The notes beneath the pieces were generated by a model. The model did not search any database. It was not told the origin of the DNA and saw nothing but the letters and a program-made list of their open reading frames with translations. Made by a program: the position numbers and the translations under genes. Positions 33,401-46,516 of a DNA stretch of 64,000 bases are shown piece by piece; position 1 is the stretch's first letter; the number at the start of each line of letters is the position of its first letter. Origin of the DNA: Fennellomyces sp. T-0311 (lineage: Eukaryota > Mucoromycota > Mucoromycetes > Mucorales > Lichtheimiaceae). The stretch spans positions 186,001 to 250,000 of the forward strand of contig JALLLT010000045.1 of NCBI GenBank assembly GCA_025266875.1, written 5' to 3'.

Positions 33401-34654
33401 TTGGAGCGTCTCGACCACAGCATCGGCAGCCTCATCGGTCTTTTCAGGGTGATGTTCGTTCGACTTGGCAAGCAAGAGCCAGCGTGAAAGCGCCTTTTGA
33501 GCATCGATCGACAATTGGGTATTTTTGACGGCCTTCTCGACCGCATCGATGAAACGAGCACGCTCCTGGATCTTGTTAAGGAGCTTACCGTAACCGTACT
33601 CGGGAGTGGCGGTTTCGGGCTTGGACGCATCAGGTGCCCAGATAGATTGGCTGTTGACAGCGTTGGCAATCTCAAGACGGTCTTGGAAGACTTGATCCAA
33701 CAACTTGACGTAGGGCGTCTCAACGGGCAACTGTTGCTTAGAGGCAGAAGGGGCTGCTGTGGGCTTTTCGCCAACAGTGAAACGGCGCTCGAGAGGCTTG
33801 TTGAGCTGGGCAAACACGGCATCGACAGCGTTGGTGTTGACCTTGGAAGCGTACTGGGCGCTGGTGATCTCGACATCGGCGTTTCCGGCAACCTGATAGG
33901 CGGCAGCGACTTCCAAGAACACGGGGTCCCACGAAGCAGTGAAGTCTTGGGGTTCCAAAACAGCGATGCGCTTGACCGTCTTGGGGATGGCCTTGAAAAA
34001 TTCTGCAGCGGCGAAGGGGCGGAAGACACGGATCTTGAGCACACCGACCTTTTGATCCTTCAATTCGCTCACGCGCTGCTCAGCAACCTCGGCGGCCTGG
34101 CCCATAGACACGATAACATGCTCTGCTTCTGGATGACCGACGTAAGTGAATGGGGCGTATTCCCGACCGACGACTGAAGCGAACTGCGACAGAACCTGCT
34201 GCAGCGAGCCAAACACATCCACGGATTCCGCGGGTGATTTGTATCGGAGATAGGCGGTTTGAGGTTCTGCTGGTTGATCTTGGCTGTACTTATCAATGTC
34301 CTCGTCGGAAAGCAGCTTGCGCACCACAGCGGTGTCGGGTTCAACGCGCTGCTGCTTGTTGTCGATGAAGTGCAAGAAGGATGTGCGTGTCTTGATGGAG
34401 GTTGCGTGTGCGATGGTGGCTAGATCACGCGCTTCCTGCTCCGAGGTTGACACCAACAAGGCAAGGCCGCTCTGGCTGACAGCCAGCACCTTGGCAACGG
34501 CGTCGGCAGACTGATCAGCTTCGACATGGACGACGGAGGCCGTCCGGCTGCTGGCCAGCTGGAACAGTTGTGGAATAGCCGCAATAAGGGTGGAGGACGA
34601 GAGGTGCCGAACGTCAAGAGCGAGGTCGTCGTCGTTATTGCGGATCGATGCCAT
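30469..34654 (-). CDS. MET5: Sulfite reductase (NADPH) hemoprotein beta subunit, Met5-like
   Basis: Two exons, 34654-32816 and 32751-30469 (64-nt intron), give 1373 aa, close to yeast Met5. The enzyme reduces sulfite to sulfide for cysteine and methionine synthesis with a flavoprotein partner (Met10), not seen here. Domain order fits Met5: an N-terminal pyruvate-oxidoreductase-like region (about 1-450), a flavodoxin-like domain (about 645-790: TVLFGSDNGNAEGLAKKV, STAGQGEMPSN), then two sulfite-reductase ferredoxin-like/4Fe-4S halves from about 850. The siroheme-4Fe-4S ligands are present as CVALPTCGLA (about residue 1235) and TGCPNGC (about 1280). Codon use is strongly biased, which leaves long open frames on the opposite strand. 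The ATG at 34654 opens the first exon. Confidence 0.95.
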
Positions 34655-35361
34655 TATTTATGCCGAATATAATACAGATGAAGAGGATCAAGAGAAGGGG
34701 GGTTGTCCAAAGGAAGATCCTCGATGGATATGCAAGAGTGCTTCCTTACAAGCAAGAAGGAAAAAAAGATGAGACAAAGTAACAAACAAGCAGCCACTCT
34801 TTCATCTAAAAAATAAGCCGTCAGGGCAGGTGAAACGCCATCACCTGCCTAAGCACGCAAATTTCGCCCCGTCTCATTGGTCACTTCCGCCGCACTCCGC
34901 ATCTTCATCTCTCGAGACCTTAGTCAGATCGCCGTTCACTTCATTTGTTCAATAAGATCCTCCAAGGAAATTTCTTCAAACTGCGCTGTTTACTGCATCC
35001 TCGCATATCCATTCTGCGCTTGAAAAGCCCTGTCTCGTGGGCAATTGGTCCAGCGCCACCCCACCAGGCACGAACATTGTGCATGGCATTCGCGAGCGGC
35101 GGCGGATTGGATCGGCTGGGCCCGCATTGACAGATGGGTGCGCCAAACCGCAAACCTTCGCTGCGTGTACTACCAAGAATGTCTGTGCATCAGCATTTTG
35201 CCCAAAGAATCGAATTGTTAGGAGAGCCGCTTTCTCTCCTTTCACAAATGCAAATGTTTGGTCAACATGAAATGATTGTTTGATGGTGTGTAACATTGAA
35301 TGTGTCCTTTTAAGGAGAAAGACGAAAATATGCTTCCCTTTCACACCGGTCTTTTGCAACA
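34655..35361. promoter_or_regulatory. Divergent promoter region of MET5 and the barrel-protein gene
   Basis: 707 bp lie between the two start codons. A CCAAT box in reverse orientation is visible near 34877 (CATTGGTC). I see no CACGTG (Cbf1-type) site that would mark sulfur control. Confidence 0.45.
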
Positions 35362-36292
35362 ATGACAGAGCTCGACCCTAATTTCGAGCACAATCCGCGA
35401 GCTTCCAGCGCGAGCCGAGGTAGCTACATGGGGACAGCTGCCACCACTGTCCCAGTCAACAGCTCAACAATTCCAGAATCACAGGCCTATCACCAACTCG
35501 AAAAAGAGAAAGAACTTCCGCCATTGCTCCCGTCGACCATTTGGACTCGCATTGTCGACAAGTACCGATTCGGAAAACTTATGCTTGTCGGCGGTGGTCT
35601 TTTTGGTATAATCGCCGTCATGTTCATTGTCCTGGGAACATTAGATGTTTTAAGGAATCGAACGTACCGATCAAACTTGGGCATCTCTGTTGGCAAGTCA
35701 AAGTACGAAGGAGACAGCTGGGGCACGGCGACATCTGATAAATTTGATATGGGCGGCAAGGGTGATGGCACTTATTACGGTATGTTTCCATCGCAACTCC
35801 CCTTTCTGCAAGTAGCATTAAATTGACAACATATAGACCCGGGAATCGGGATTCTCGCTTGCGGAACTAGTTACACTGCTCAAGATATGGTGCTGGCACT
35901 GGTGAGCCTTTGGCATTTGTTCGTTGGTGGGTCCTTCGCTTTATTAACTTTTTTTACACAGAATTATATTGACTATGGAGACTATGCAAACCCGAATGAA
36001 AGCCCTGTATGCGGCAGGTGCATCAGGGTTACCGGACCGCTGGGTACCGCGGAAGCCACGATCCAGGATAAGGTATGAATTACTCCGCTCCAACAAAACA
36101 GGCAAACTGATAACAGCATTCATTCACGCGTTGTAGTGTCCTGGCTGTGGAAGAGGTAAAGAATGAGTGCATTAGAAAAGTGTTTGTAGCTAACGCGTTA
36201 CTGTAGGATCATTGGATCTTTCCCCGGCCGTATTCGACAAAGTCGGTGACTTTTTCGATGGCAGAATACCCGTGTCATGGGAAGCGTGTTAA
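35362..36292 (+). CDS. Membrane-anchored double-psi beta-barrel (RlpA/expansin-like) protein
   Basis: Five exons (35362-35779, 35837-35901, 35962-36072, 36137-36155, 36207-36292) give 232 aa. An N-terminal cytoplasmic tail of about 70 residues is followed by one membrane span (LMLVGGGLFGIIAVMFIVLG), so the C-terminal domain should face the cell surface or a lumen. That domain reads GDGTYYDPGIGILACGTS, CGRCIRVTG, CPGCG and LDLSPAVFDKVGD, the typical order of the DPBB fold seen in expansin-like, barwin-like and RlpA-like proteins, including the paired cysteines. There is no second expansin (binding) domain. Such proteins act on or in the cell wall, but no activity can be assigned. The fourth exon is only 19 nt. 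Confidence 0.85.
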
Positions 36293-36430
36293 TAGCCAAA
36301 CCGAATCTACAAGCATACTTTACATTATTTAATATCATGATTACCACACGTATTGTCGAAATTTTATTCATTTAAAAGACATATAAAACAGCAAGAATCC
36401 GTCAACAAAAGTCATTGCTGAGTATCACCA

Positions 36431-36760
36431 TCAAATCCCGGTGCTCCGTGTAACGACCTTCTCTAATTCTGTGTTCACCATTTCCACCATCCCAACAGTT
36501 GTCTTGACCCTATTCAGTACACAATAAGGCAGTCGTGGCCCACTTGCTTTTCATACAAGTACAAATAGCAGTCTTGAAAAGGGTTATGACAGAGGAATTG
36601 CAATCGAGAGCTCTTTCAAAAACTTAAGTGCTGTGAAAGCTGCCATGCTCATAGCTGCCTGATATCGATCAACAACTACGCAATTCTCCCTTGCATTGGC
36701 GGTACAGGTCTAAAAGTTGTATTCGCAAGAAATAGCTCGGCCAACATCACAATGCAACTT
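36431..36760 (-). pseudogene. C-terminal coding fragment, uncharacterised
   Basis: On the minus strand a frame reads CTANARENCVVVDRYQAAM and continues to SIAIPL. An intron at 36590-36510 (donor GTCATA, ending CTGAATAG) joins it to VKTTVGMVEMVNTELEKVV, with a stop at 36431. Composition and the splice join suggest a real 3' end of a gene. Upstream sequence to about 36860 has coding-like pieces in more than one frame but no clear start, so the gene is probably broken. The family is not recognised. Confidence 0.3.
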
Positions 36761-37499
36761 GTTAAACGGTAAACGTTTCTCCGAAACGGGTCCTTCGATT
36801 AGTGCGCACCGGAAGAAAATTTTGTCCAGGCATCGATATATCATATCCTTGGGAATTAGCCGGCTAGATAACTGACTAGCCCAAGGGATTACCCAGTTAC
36901 AGTTAATTGGACGTTGAAAATCTTACCACTGTATGTAAAAGTCAGCAAAAATGATGTCTGGGATAACTGTAGCTGCGACGCTATGCTTGCCTGTCTTACC
37001 AATTGATACAATGGCTCCCCCACCCCACATTTTTTCCTAAGGGGATGGAACGCCAAAAACCGAGTAAAAAGCGGGGTTCGCTGTAAGCACGTTTACCATC
37101 CATCCAGCGATTATTCTACAAGATTATTTACTTTTGGTAACGCTCGACTACAGTTAATGCTGATGAACCGAGAAGCCGAAAGAAATGTCTGATGTATCTG
37201 GGAGTCACAGAAGCTCAGAGCTGAAAGTGTATAATACGAGAACCTGTCCTAATAATAACACTCGCATGGTCGGAAGTGTATCAGATGATAGCATCACTTT
37301 TATCATATGCTTGTATGGAAGGCTAACAAATGATTTAGGCTACGATAACAACAAAAGAACAGCTCTACCCATCAAAAGAGCCGGATTACATCTACTAAAT
37401 GAGGCAACTGAGGCAGAAAACTATATTGTCGCAAATTTGGCGGATATTACGTAAAGAATGTAAGTTCACTGTGGCCTGCGTAAATTTTATCACGTAAAG
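36761..37499. other. No supported gene
   Basis: About 740 bp. An 89-codon open frame at 37185-37454 has no family features and sits in AT-rich sequence; I do not call it a gene. Confidence 0.4.
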
Positions 37500-38460
37500 A
37501 TGCTCATATGTACATTCATGCGGTTTGACCTATGGCCAGCACTACGTACATACCGCTCTTTTGTCAGACTGATCTTGGAATATGGGTTTGCCATTGCAGC
37601 TCTCTCAGCCGTCCAAATGGAACAATTGCGGAAAGCACAAGTTGGTGTATCAAAATGGCGCTCAATCGCAACAAGTCGATGAAGTTTCCTACCGTTGTAT
37701 CAATGGTATTGGCCGATCTTCCTTCCATGAAGCTGCGCGCACGTACATTACAGCTCAAATTCGCTACCAGGTTTCAATCGCTCCCAGTGTCTACTATGGC
37801 CCGTGCGATTAAGCTTTCTTTTCTATGGAACGGCCGGAGCTCTAGCGACATCCAATGGCGGAAATTAACGGCCAGCAATCTCCTATATCAGCAGTACTGG
37901 TAGCTACAAAACAACTTGACCCCACCCAAGGACCCAGTGGTAGCGGCCATTGATAAGAAACGAGACGAAGAGTTTATAGCTCGGTCTTCCAAGTACAAAT
38001 CAATTCGGTGTCTAAGACCATATCGCCTTGTCGACCCCATCTTGTACTTGGCAGCCTCATCCAAGGATCGACACCGACTGGTTAAATGGCATATGCATTG
38101 GATTACCTCATACCCGCTGAAGGATCGCGAATGCGGTACAGTTGCTTCCCCCCTCCCCCGAGAACACCATGCCACCTGTCCATTGCTTCGGGCGGAGTTT
38201 CAAGAACGATACCTAGCATTTGGGCCAGTCCCTGACCAGCAAAACAATACACAGGTCATCGACTATATACTGAACAGCCTTCCGCGTTCAAGTAATGGAC
38301 TGTCCCAGGGCAAATGGAAGAAGGCGTGACCTGCACTTTTGCATGCCCTCCGTAGGGTTGATAGGCTGAGCCATAAAGACGAGCAGTACGATGATGACGA
38401 ACCGGCACTGGAAAAAGCTCTCCAAGGCAGACCATCAGCACCTACAAGCAACCACACTTA
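37500..38460 (+). mobile_element. Decayed LINE fragment (C-terminal region of reverse transcriptase protein)
   Basis: Segments in shifting frames read like the part of a LINE protein downstream of the catalytic palm: RSFVRLILEYGFAIAALS, ADLPSMKLRARTLQLKFA, LSFLWNGRSSSDIQWRKL and KWHMHWITSYPLKDREC with HHATCPLL (a zinc-binding tail). At least two frameshifts and an in-frame TAG (about 37903) break the sequence. The end near 38460 has no poly-A tail. It differs from the element at 6561-7998, so at least two LINE lineages have inserted in this window, and this one is older. Confidence 0.7.
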
Positions 38461-39971
38461 GGGTGGTACCCACGTCTACCTCATTGATATTATACCTACA
38501 CTGTTTTCTTCTCTCTATATCTATAACTATTCACAACGTTTCGACATCGGCCTGTCTTTTTTTCCAGTAAGGGGGTTTTTTAGACATGGCATCAGATACC
38601 CTTTTATATCTATACATTTGAATCGCAAGAAAGCAACCATATACCTATTGGAGCAGGTCAAAAAGCCTTCCAAATAAATTTATACTTTTTCAACTACATT
38701 CATACGTTGCAACGAGACTCATTTCGCGGGAAGCCGATGGTAGAGGAAATGCTTATATAGGGCTGTGATCATCGATATGATCGATACCGTTGCAGAAGCA
38801 TGAGCTTTTTCGTACAACGAAATGGGAAATATATCATGCAAAAATTCTGGTATGACCGACCAACGACTTATCGATGTTAAAAACGTACCACGAATAAGAG
38901 GATGGTTAGTGTTAACTTGATGTTAATCAATGGCCGAAAGAAGGACATCCCACATTGATAACAAGCTAGGTTTCGGTAGCCGTGATTGAAGTAAATACCA
39001 CAATGGAAGCAATCGTCTGATGATACTCTAATACTGGTCACGCAAGAAATAAGGTGTATGATTTTAAACTCACTGAGTACGGCATCTCAAATGGTAAGAT
39101 CTGCGGTCTGGTTAAAGACTGGAAGTTCGACAGTTATTAAATGGGTTAAACTCTCAGTGATAAAGATACATATTTAACACCATTGTATAGGCTGGGGATG
39201 TACAATATATGTACACGATACTTCAGTAGCACGAGGCTATGTACGGTTTTGTAAAGATTGGATTCTCTGATCTAATCAAGCAACCAAGCAAGTTATCGAT
39301 GGTGAAATATGTGGTGGGGGTTTTAGAACAGTGAAGGTATGTGAGCACATAGAACATATACTCATACCATTTTAAAATTCTCAAAGTATCCATACAGCGA
39401 ATCTTATCGTCGGCATACTCCGTATTAGAAAGCGATTATTGCGGGAAGGACAAGCTTAATTGAATGTAATCACTTGGAACTTGTCAACGGCCTACCACCA
39501 CCATATTTGGGTTTTGTATATAAGTACCGCCCATTAGAGTATCCAGTACTGTACCAGTATAAAATATAAAAATGCAGCCAATTATATGAGCGATCAAGAA
39601 CCTTGGGTTGGTAGCAGTTGCGTAATATGCATCAATGAACCAATAGCTTTAAGCTGCCTGTTGAACAGCACGGAGAAAAAAATGCATATTAGAATTACTC
39701 ACCAGATTTGTCTACCAGCTGAAGAATCTGATAAGGACAAAGAAAACACATCGCTTCCAGTTGAGACCAAAAAGCACAAGCCATTATGATTGCTAGTAGT
39801 GCTTTAGGGACCGTATTTAGCAAAATCGACAGAATAACCGGGTCATGAGGTAAGCAAAGCTATGTATTTGTGTACTTTACATTAATTTAGTGGCGCGATT
39901 ACCATATATGGACAAAGATCTATTCTCCTGAAAGACTAATATGCCGCATATAAAGGATCAAGAAATCTAAT
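38461..39971. other. Intergenic region, no genes seen
   Basis: 1.5 kb, AT-rich, with stops in all frames. A 67-codon frame at 39586-39789 has no recognisable feature. The right end is the 3' flank of the DUF89 gene. Confidence 0.45.
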
Positions 39972-41431
39972 CTACGAAGGACTGTTGTACTGAACAACGG
40001 CGTATTTACCACTGCAGCGCCATTCCAGTGGCGTGACAGTCTTCTCCAATTCCTCTTTCACACCCTCCTTCATCCCAACGATCGTCTCAGCCTTGTTGGT
40101 ACGAAGCGACGCAATACTAGTGAACTCGTTTGCCATGTCAGGACCAATGGCAGTCTTAAACGGGGTGGTGACAGGCCAGTCGCAGTCAAAGACCAGCTTT
40201 CTAAAGTTCAAGTCGCCCTTGAAAATGGCAAGGTCGGATTTGGTGATATCCTCGAACAATTCGGGTGCTTCCTGCTTGAGATACCAGTACGGCAATCCAG
40301 AGCACCAGAATTTGTGCTCGCGGACAATAAGACGGCCATCTTCGACATAAGATTTCCATCGTCTCACCATCGTTTCCAGAGCAGTAAAATCTTCCTCAGA
40401 ACGAGTCTCATGACCGGGAAAGAATTTTCTGTCCAAGCAGGCGTCGAACAAGATCGGTATATCCTGGGGCATCACGTCGCTGACAAACCATGGGATTGTC
40501 TTACAATTGAACACCACCTGAGATGCCTTGCCCGACTGCAAAAGCCAGTCGGCAAGAATCAGATCCACGTACACCTCGAAACCTACACACGTATGAGCCT
40601 GATGCACTTTTGTGCGTAAAGAAAATACCCAATTACCAGTATTGTCCAGCACAAAGTCCACGCGCGAGCCTTGGAGGGACTTTATCTTTTGCCAGAGAGG
40701 TTCAATGTTGTCCACGAGGATTTTCTTCTTCTGCTCAGCCAGCTTGTCCTTCTCAATTGCCTGCAGTCTCTTGATATCCTCCTCGGTCATGTTGGTCAAC
40801 AAGCTAAGGTCGGTGGCGTTGCCCCAGAGACACACTTGGATGAGCTCGTCATAGACAATTTCGTGTTGCTCGACAGTCATGGGCTGAATTAGTGTGGGCA
40901 TCTTGTGTGCCAAGTCAAATACGGAGCCATGGGAGCCGCGGAACGTGGCCAGTTTCTGGTCTCCAAATGGATCATACTGTCGCCAGCAAGTCGAGTTGCT
41001 GAAGCTCTCGCGCAGACGACGGTACATGTAGCATTCATTGAACAGCCATGTTCCTCCAAACCACGTCGCTCCGGCAAAGTATGTGGCCAAGTGGCGGTTC
41101 CAGTCAGCAGTGTCATCCTCCTTGTCTGCGATCAATCTAATCACCATGCATAAGATTATAACTTTTTCATCGCAATTAAAATGCGCCAGACTCACCGGAG
41201 AGGTCGGTCTGCAGCCATCTCGTTCTTCAGATCAACGATCGCATCGCGGATCTTTTTGCCCTCTTGGCGCGCCTGGTCATCGGTGGACTTGTCGATCGCC
41301 TTCTCCAGGTCAGCAATCGCGTTGTCCAGAATACTGGGCCAGCGTCGCACCGTACTATCCCAGGCGAAACTTCCCTTGTCGGTCGACCGATATGCAGGGA
41401 ATGGTGGGTTGTTGGGGGTGATGGTCGTCAT
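39972..41431 (-). CDS. DUF89 damage-control phosphatase, ARMT1-like
   Basis: Three exons (41431-41196, 41136-40637, 40582-39972) give 448 aa. The protein matches the DUF89/ARMT1 family of metal-dependent phosphatases that remove harmful sugar phosphates such as fructose-1-phosphate; the human member ARMT1 has also been reported as a carboxyl methyltransferase. Visible family motifs are the N-terminal FPAYRSTDKGSFAWDSTVRRWPS, the FNECYMYRRL helix, the metal-site Asp and Asn in VDFVLDNTG with FEVYVDLILADWLL after it, and the C-terminal KGDLNFRKLVFDCDW. The ATG at 41431 is preferred over an in-frame one at 41461 because the family normally begins shortly before the FPAY motif. Expected location is cytosolic. 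Confidence 0.9.
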
Positions 41432-42179
41432 AGTACAGCAGTAGAAAGAACGATGAATCACCTAATTTTTACGCGCCATTGCATTTTATCGAAAGGAGAC
41501 TGAAAACTAGATGGTTTCAGATAAAAGGCATTACTGCTTGGCATCTCTTTGATCCTGCTACGTTGCGTACTAAGCGCTCGTCTGATATCTGCTCGTTTCA
41601 TGTTTCGGTAGGAATTTGTCATCGTCCCCACTTTCTGCATGGTAAGTCGCGGGAAATAATCTTATTTTCCGAGAGGTCCCCTTCTCTTGCCAGAAACGCA
41701 AGCGGCTCTGGAATTGTATATAACCACGGGGATTCCTCCCATAGAACCTGCCGGGTATTTCAGGAATATAGTGGATCAGCCTTATGAGTGCACATAAATG
41801 GGAAATGTACGACAAAGCCTTACGTAAGTTCGCTCAGGGCCACCGCCACACACTGGGATGGGAAACACCGGGTGGGTGCGCAATCGATCAAATCGAGTTA
41901 ATTCCGGGGTTCAGTTATACAGTCGAAAATAGGGAAATCATTATCTTTGTCAAACCTTGATCAGGAACTCACATACACAAGCTGGGATTTCGCGAAAACT
42001 TTGATGGAGCTTTATTTTACCCAGCAAAATGGAATCCCAACACTTTGCGGCGAAGTAGCAAACGAGATATACGAACTAACCGGATTCATCTTGGCTCGGC
42101 ATAGCAAGTCAGCGATGCAGTATAAGTATAAATACTGTATCGCAATGTCATTGATTCCGTGCGAACAACAAAAGACATC
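41432..42179. other. Intergenic region with promoter of GH3 copy 1
   Basis: About 750 bp between the divergent DUF89 and GH3-1 genes. A TATA-like run (TATAAGTATAAATA, 42121-42134) lies 46 bp before the GH3-1 ATG. The 13-bp box shared by the other three GH3 promoters is absent here. Confidence 0.5.
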
Positions 42180-44955
42180 ATGCTTTTATCCTCGCTCTCA
42201 GCGGCATTCTCGGTTCTTTTGAGTTGTAGCCTAGTCCAGGCTGCACCCACGTCGGGCATACTATCCTGGGACGAAGCATACGCCAAGGCAGAAGCTCTCG
42301 TCAGCCAAATGTCCCTAGAGCAGAAGGTCAACATCACCACAGGCACAAAATGGAGAAGAACAAAGTGTGTTGGTAACACATATGCTGTTGAAGGGGGCCC
42401 TGAATTCCCCTCGCTCTGCCTTCAAGATGGCCCCTTAGGAATTCGATTCGCTGATAATGTTACTGCGGGCGTTGCTGGTATTACGGCCGCTTCATCATGG
42501 GACAAGAAAGCTATTCGTGACCGTGGCATGTACATGGGCAAAGAATTCCGTAATAAAGGTATCCATGTCCAGCTCGGCCCCTCGGTGGATCTTCTCCGTG
42601 GTCCGCATGCTGGTAGAAGTAAGCACTGAAACATAATAAGTCTGTAAGCTGCATTCCTAATAGTATACCTCCAATAGTTTGGGAAGGCTTTGGCGAAGAC
42701 CCCTATTTACAAGGTGTTGCCGGTGCCGAGACTGTGCTTGGTATCCAGGGGGAGGGTGTGGTACGTATTTAGTATTGCTATTAATTCATACGAAAATAAT
42801 TTTCTAATGCATTTATAATTGTATTAGGTTGCTACCGCCAAGCACTACATTTTCAACAACCAAGAAACAAAACGCAAGGCTGTAAGTCTCTGTTATTAGC
42901 ACTATACGACGATGACTCATCAATTAACCTCTAGTCCACCTCTACTGTCGATGAGCGCACGTTCCATGAGATCTACCTCTGGCCCTATGCTCGTATGATC
43001 GAAGCTGGTGTCGGTGCTGTCATGTGTAGCTACAATATGATTGACGGTATCTGGGCTTGCGAGAGCGACTACGTTATGAACCAAGTGCTCAAAGGTGAAC
43101 TTGGATTCAAGGGCTATGTCATGTCCGACTGGGGTGCCACCCACTCGACTGTCCCAGCTGTCAACGCTGGTCTTGATATGACGATGCCTGTAAGTCTCAA
43201 TCATCTTAACACATTTATCTCGGTACTAAGAGGACTGTTAGGGCGACATTATTATGGGTGACAACTACACTTATTTCGGCGCAAACTTGACCAAGGCTGT
43301 CCATGACGGTGAAGTGACGGAGGAGCGCGTAAGACTACTCCATATCGCGTCATAGTAGTAGATACTGACTTGGCTTCACGAATATTAGGTTCATGACATG
43401 GCTGTGCGCATCGTGAGCACTTATTACAAGGTATGTTACCATGGAGTCAGCAATGACACAAAGGACTCATTAAATACTGTGTGTAGATGGGTCAAGACAA
43501 AGACTTCCCCGAGACTACTGTCAACATGGTCAATCGCACTGAAGCACCTTATGTTAATGTTCAAGAAGATCATCATAAGTATGTCCGCTCTATGGGTGGT
43601 GCTGCCACTGTGCTTTTGAAGAATGATGGTATCTTGCCTTTATCGGCAGATTCGATCGATACTTTGGCCCTCATTGGCAGTGACGCAAGTGACGATCCCA
43701 AGTAAGTTTGTGTAATCTATATCTTGTACTACGTTTATTAAACAACCGTGGCAAAAAAAAATAGCGGTCCTAATTCCTGTGTCAGCCGTGGTTGCAGCAA
43801 CGGCACACTTGCCATGGCCTGGGGCTCTGGCACTGCCGACTTCCCCTATCTTATTACTGTGAGTTTATATTTACTCATCCATTTTATGGTAACTCTAATT
43901 ATTTCTTTTTATTAGCCCCACCAAGGAATTCAAGACCGCGTGGGAGACGAGGTTGACATCATTACCGAGTTTTGGGACTGGGATACTGCTGCAGCTGCTG
44001 AAGTCGCCAAACAAGCAGATATTGCCTTGGTATTCTCCAATGCTGACTCCGGTGAAGAGCATATTATTGTTGATGGTAACGTTGGTGATCGTAACAACTT
44101 GTCCTTGTGGCACAACGGTGACGCTTTGGTAATTATATACCTTTTTTTTCCCGCTGTGTGTGTGACGCTTAAAAAAGACTAACGCGGAATTATCTAGATT
44201 CAAGCAGTTGCCGAGGTGCATGAGAATGTTGTGGTAGTCATCCACTCCGTAGGGCCGGTGCTTATGGATAAATGGATTGATAATGAAAACGTAAAGGCTG
44301 TCGTTTGGTCTGGTGTCCCTGGTCAAGAGTCTGGTAACTCTCTTGCTGACGTATTATTCGGTGATGTCAATCCATCCGGACGTCTTCCATATACAATTGC
44401 TCGCCATGAAGCAGACTACAATGTGCAGATTGTAAATGCCTCAGAGGTAGGTGTTACATACTTTCTTTTTTCCGGATCACAACTGGCTTATTCAATTCGC
44501 CGCTTTAGATAGTTTACAGTGAGAAACTCGAGGTCGGCTACAAGCATTTCGACGCGAATAATATCGAACCACTCTTTGAATTTGGCTTTGGACTATCGTA
44601 TACCAAGTTTGAATACGGCAAAATCAAGCTCAACACCAAGAGATCCAAGGGAGCGTTAGTTTCCGCAAGCATTTCGGTCCAGAATGTGGGGGATGTCGAC
44701 GGTGCTGAAGTCCCTCAAGCATACATTTCGTTCCCAGAATCCGCGGGTGAACCTCCCAAGCATTTGCGGGGATTTGAAAAAGTTTACCTCAAAGCAGGTC
44801 AGAAACGCAACGTTAAATTTGAGTTCGGCGAAACTGAGTTGACAATTTGGGATGATAAATCACACGAATGGGTTTTGGTTGATGGAGAGTACACGCTTCA
44901 CATTGGCGCGAGCAGCCGTGATATCCGCGACTCGGTCACTTTCACCCTTCAGTAA
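42180..44955 (+). CDS. GH3 beta-glucosidase, copy 1 (secreted)
   Basis: Eleven exons from 42180-42618 to 44509-44955 give 725 aa. It should be a secreted enzyme that removes glucose from the non-reducing end of cellobiose and other beta-glucosides. A signal peptide ([17 protein letters not shown], then VQA/AP) is followed by the GH3 barrel domain (about 30-330) with [25 protein letters not shown] and the nucleophile Asp in [12 protein letters not shown]. The alpha/beta sandwich domain (about 370-580) holds the acid/base Glu in NADSGEEHI, with [13 protein letters not shown] after it. A fibronectin-III-like domain ends the protein ([15 protein letters not shown]...[14 protein letters not shown]). 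It is the most diverged of the four, with [11 protein letters not shown] where the others have GHGLSYS. Confidence 0.95.
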
Positions 44956-46516
44956 TCCCTTATTATTAATAATCAATAAATTCAGCTACATGCTATATTT
45001 TAACACTATAAACACGTTATGTGATGGGTTGTAAAGGAGTGAAACTCGGGGATTTTCGCGTCTAGATTATCTAATCAAGTTCTTGGAATGGATTAGACCA
45101 GTCATACATGTGCAGCTAAATCATTGCTTGTGTTTTCAAGAAAGGTTCTGCTTTGTGAAAACTTATTCTATTGCATGATTATTGTATAGGAACGCACCTT
45201 GTTTGACTATCCCGCGTTTACCAGAGTAAAGGAATCGAAAAGTTTATGCCTCATAGGTAACACCGTTCCGGTGCGGAGACGTCCTGGCTGTGTAACCATG
45301 CAAACACCCCTTTTGCGCACAGGACAAAAGAATTCTCCGAGTGCCTCAGCTAGCCTTTACTGTACATCACATGCCTAAAGAAACCTTTTTGTTGCATGAA
45401 CAAAAACCCGGTGCCTTTATTAAGGTAGATTGAGAAAAAAAACATGATTCCACCTGTTTAAAGGGTGATCGGAAAGAATCTCAAGAAGTGTCGATCAGTG
45501 CACCCATTGCATGAATACCCGCTGGAAAAGAAAGCGATATTGTCAAACGTTCAGCTATACTAGAATCACCTGAGGTTTCAATGGCCGTACTTTATTAGAA
45601 ATTTAAAGGGTGAAATACAGCCGAATGTGTACCAAATGGATATGCTGACGACGCGCGTACACTATAGCAGGGATATGGACACAGGTTTTCTTCACTTTTT
45701 TTTCTATCGACCAATAGGTTTATTTTCAAGTAATGGACACTAGTCCATGCATGATTGAACGGGAAAAAAAATAAATGTGGAGTATATACAGTAATGGAAA
45801 TTCCCGTACCCCAGGTCGGTACTAACTACTATAATAGTTGACTATGGGCAAAACGATAGAAAAGGCTGCGCCCGCATGAGAAAAAAGTCGAGGAAGGAGT
45901 GGAAGTATTTCCGTGGTGAAACATAAGTGTAGCGAAAGGGTAGCGGATCGAGCGAGGGTCTTGTGATGATCCGAAATGTACTCGTTGGGATAAGGCGGGA
46001 GATGTTCTATTTTGCGGGTCTTTGCCAAATACCCACCCTGACCATCACGTAAGCGATAATTTTGTACGTGAATGTACCATCGTACAGATCAGTCACCCAA
46101 TCACAAAGCTCCGCTGAAATGTACACGGTAAATTGGAAGTTGGCGGTAAAAGTTGACGTAATAACTCGCCAGGATGGAAGCTGCCAAAAGGGCCATAGTG
46201 ATGGGAACGACCCTGAGTCCCGGCAGTCATCTCTTATACAACAGAACTCCCGCTATGTGGGGTGACGGCGTTTCGTCGGGAAACCCCCCGCGAACGTCCC
46301 TTCTCGATGCTCCCTTATTCGCACGTACAATGTAGCGCCGGGGAAAGCTTGCTTGGGCAAGGAAAAGCCTAGTATACTTTTGGACAAAAGAACTACTTTG
46401 TTAGGTAAAAAGACGTAACCATAAAAATTGTATATATATAGGGAATAAGTCGAGCTGGTTGTCAAAATCTTTGCAAAAGCGTCTGCATTTATTTCTTCTA
46501 GACAATTATAACGAAG
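44956..46516. promoter_or_regulatory. Spacer and promoter of GH3 copy 2
   Basis: 1.56 kb without supported genes. Near the right end are the shared box TTCGCACGTACAA (46318-46330), a TATA run (46430-46440), and C/G-rich sequence (AAACCCCCCGCG near 46281) that could bind a Mig1/CreA-type repressor; the last point is inference only. Confidence 0.6.
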
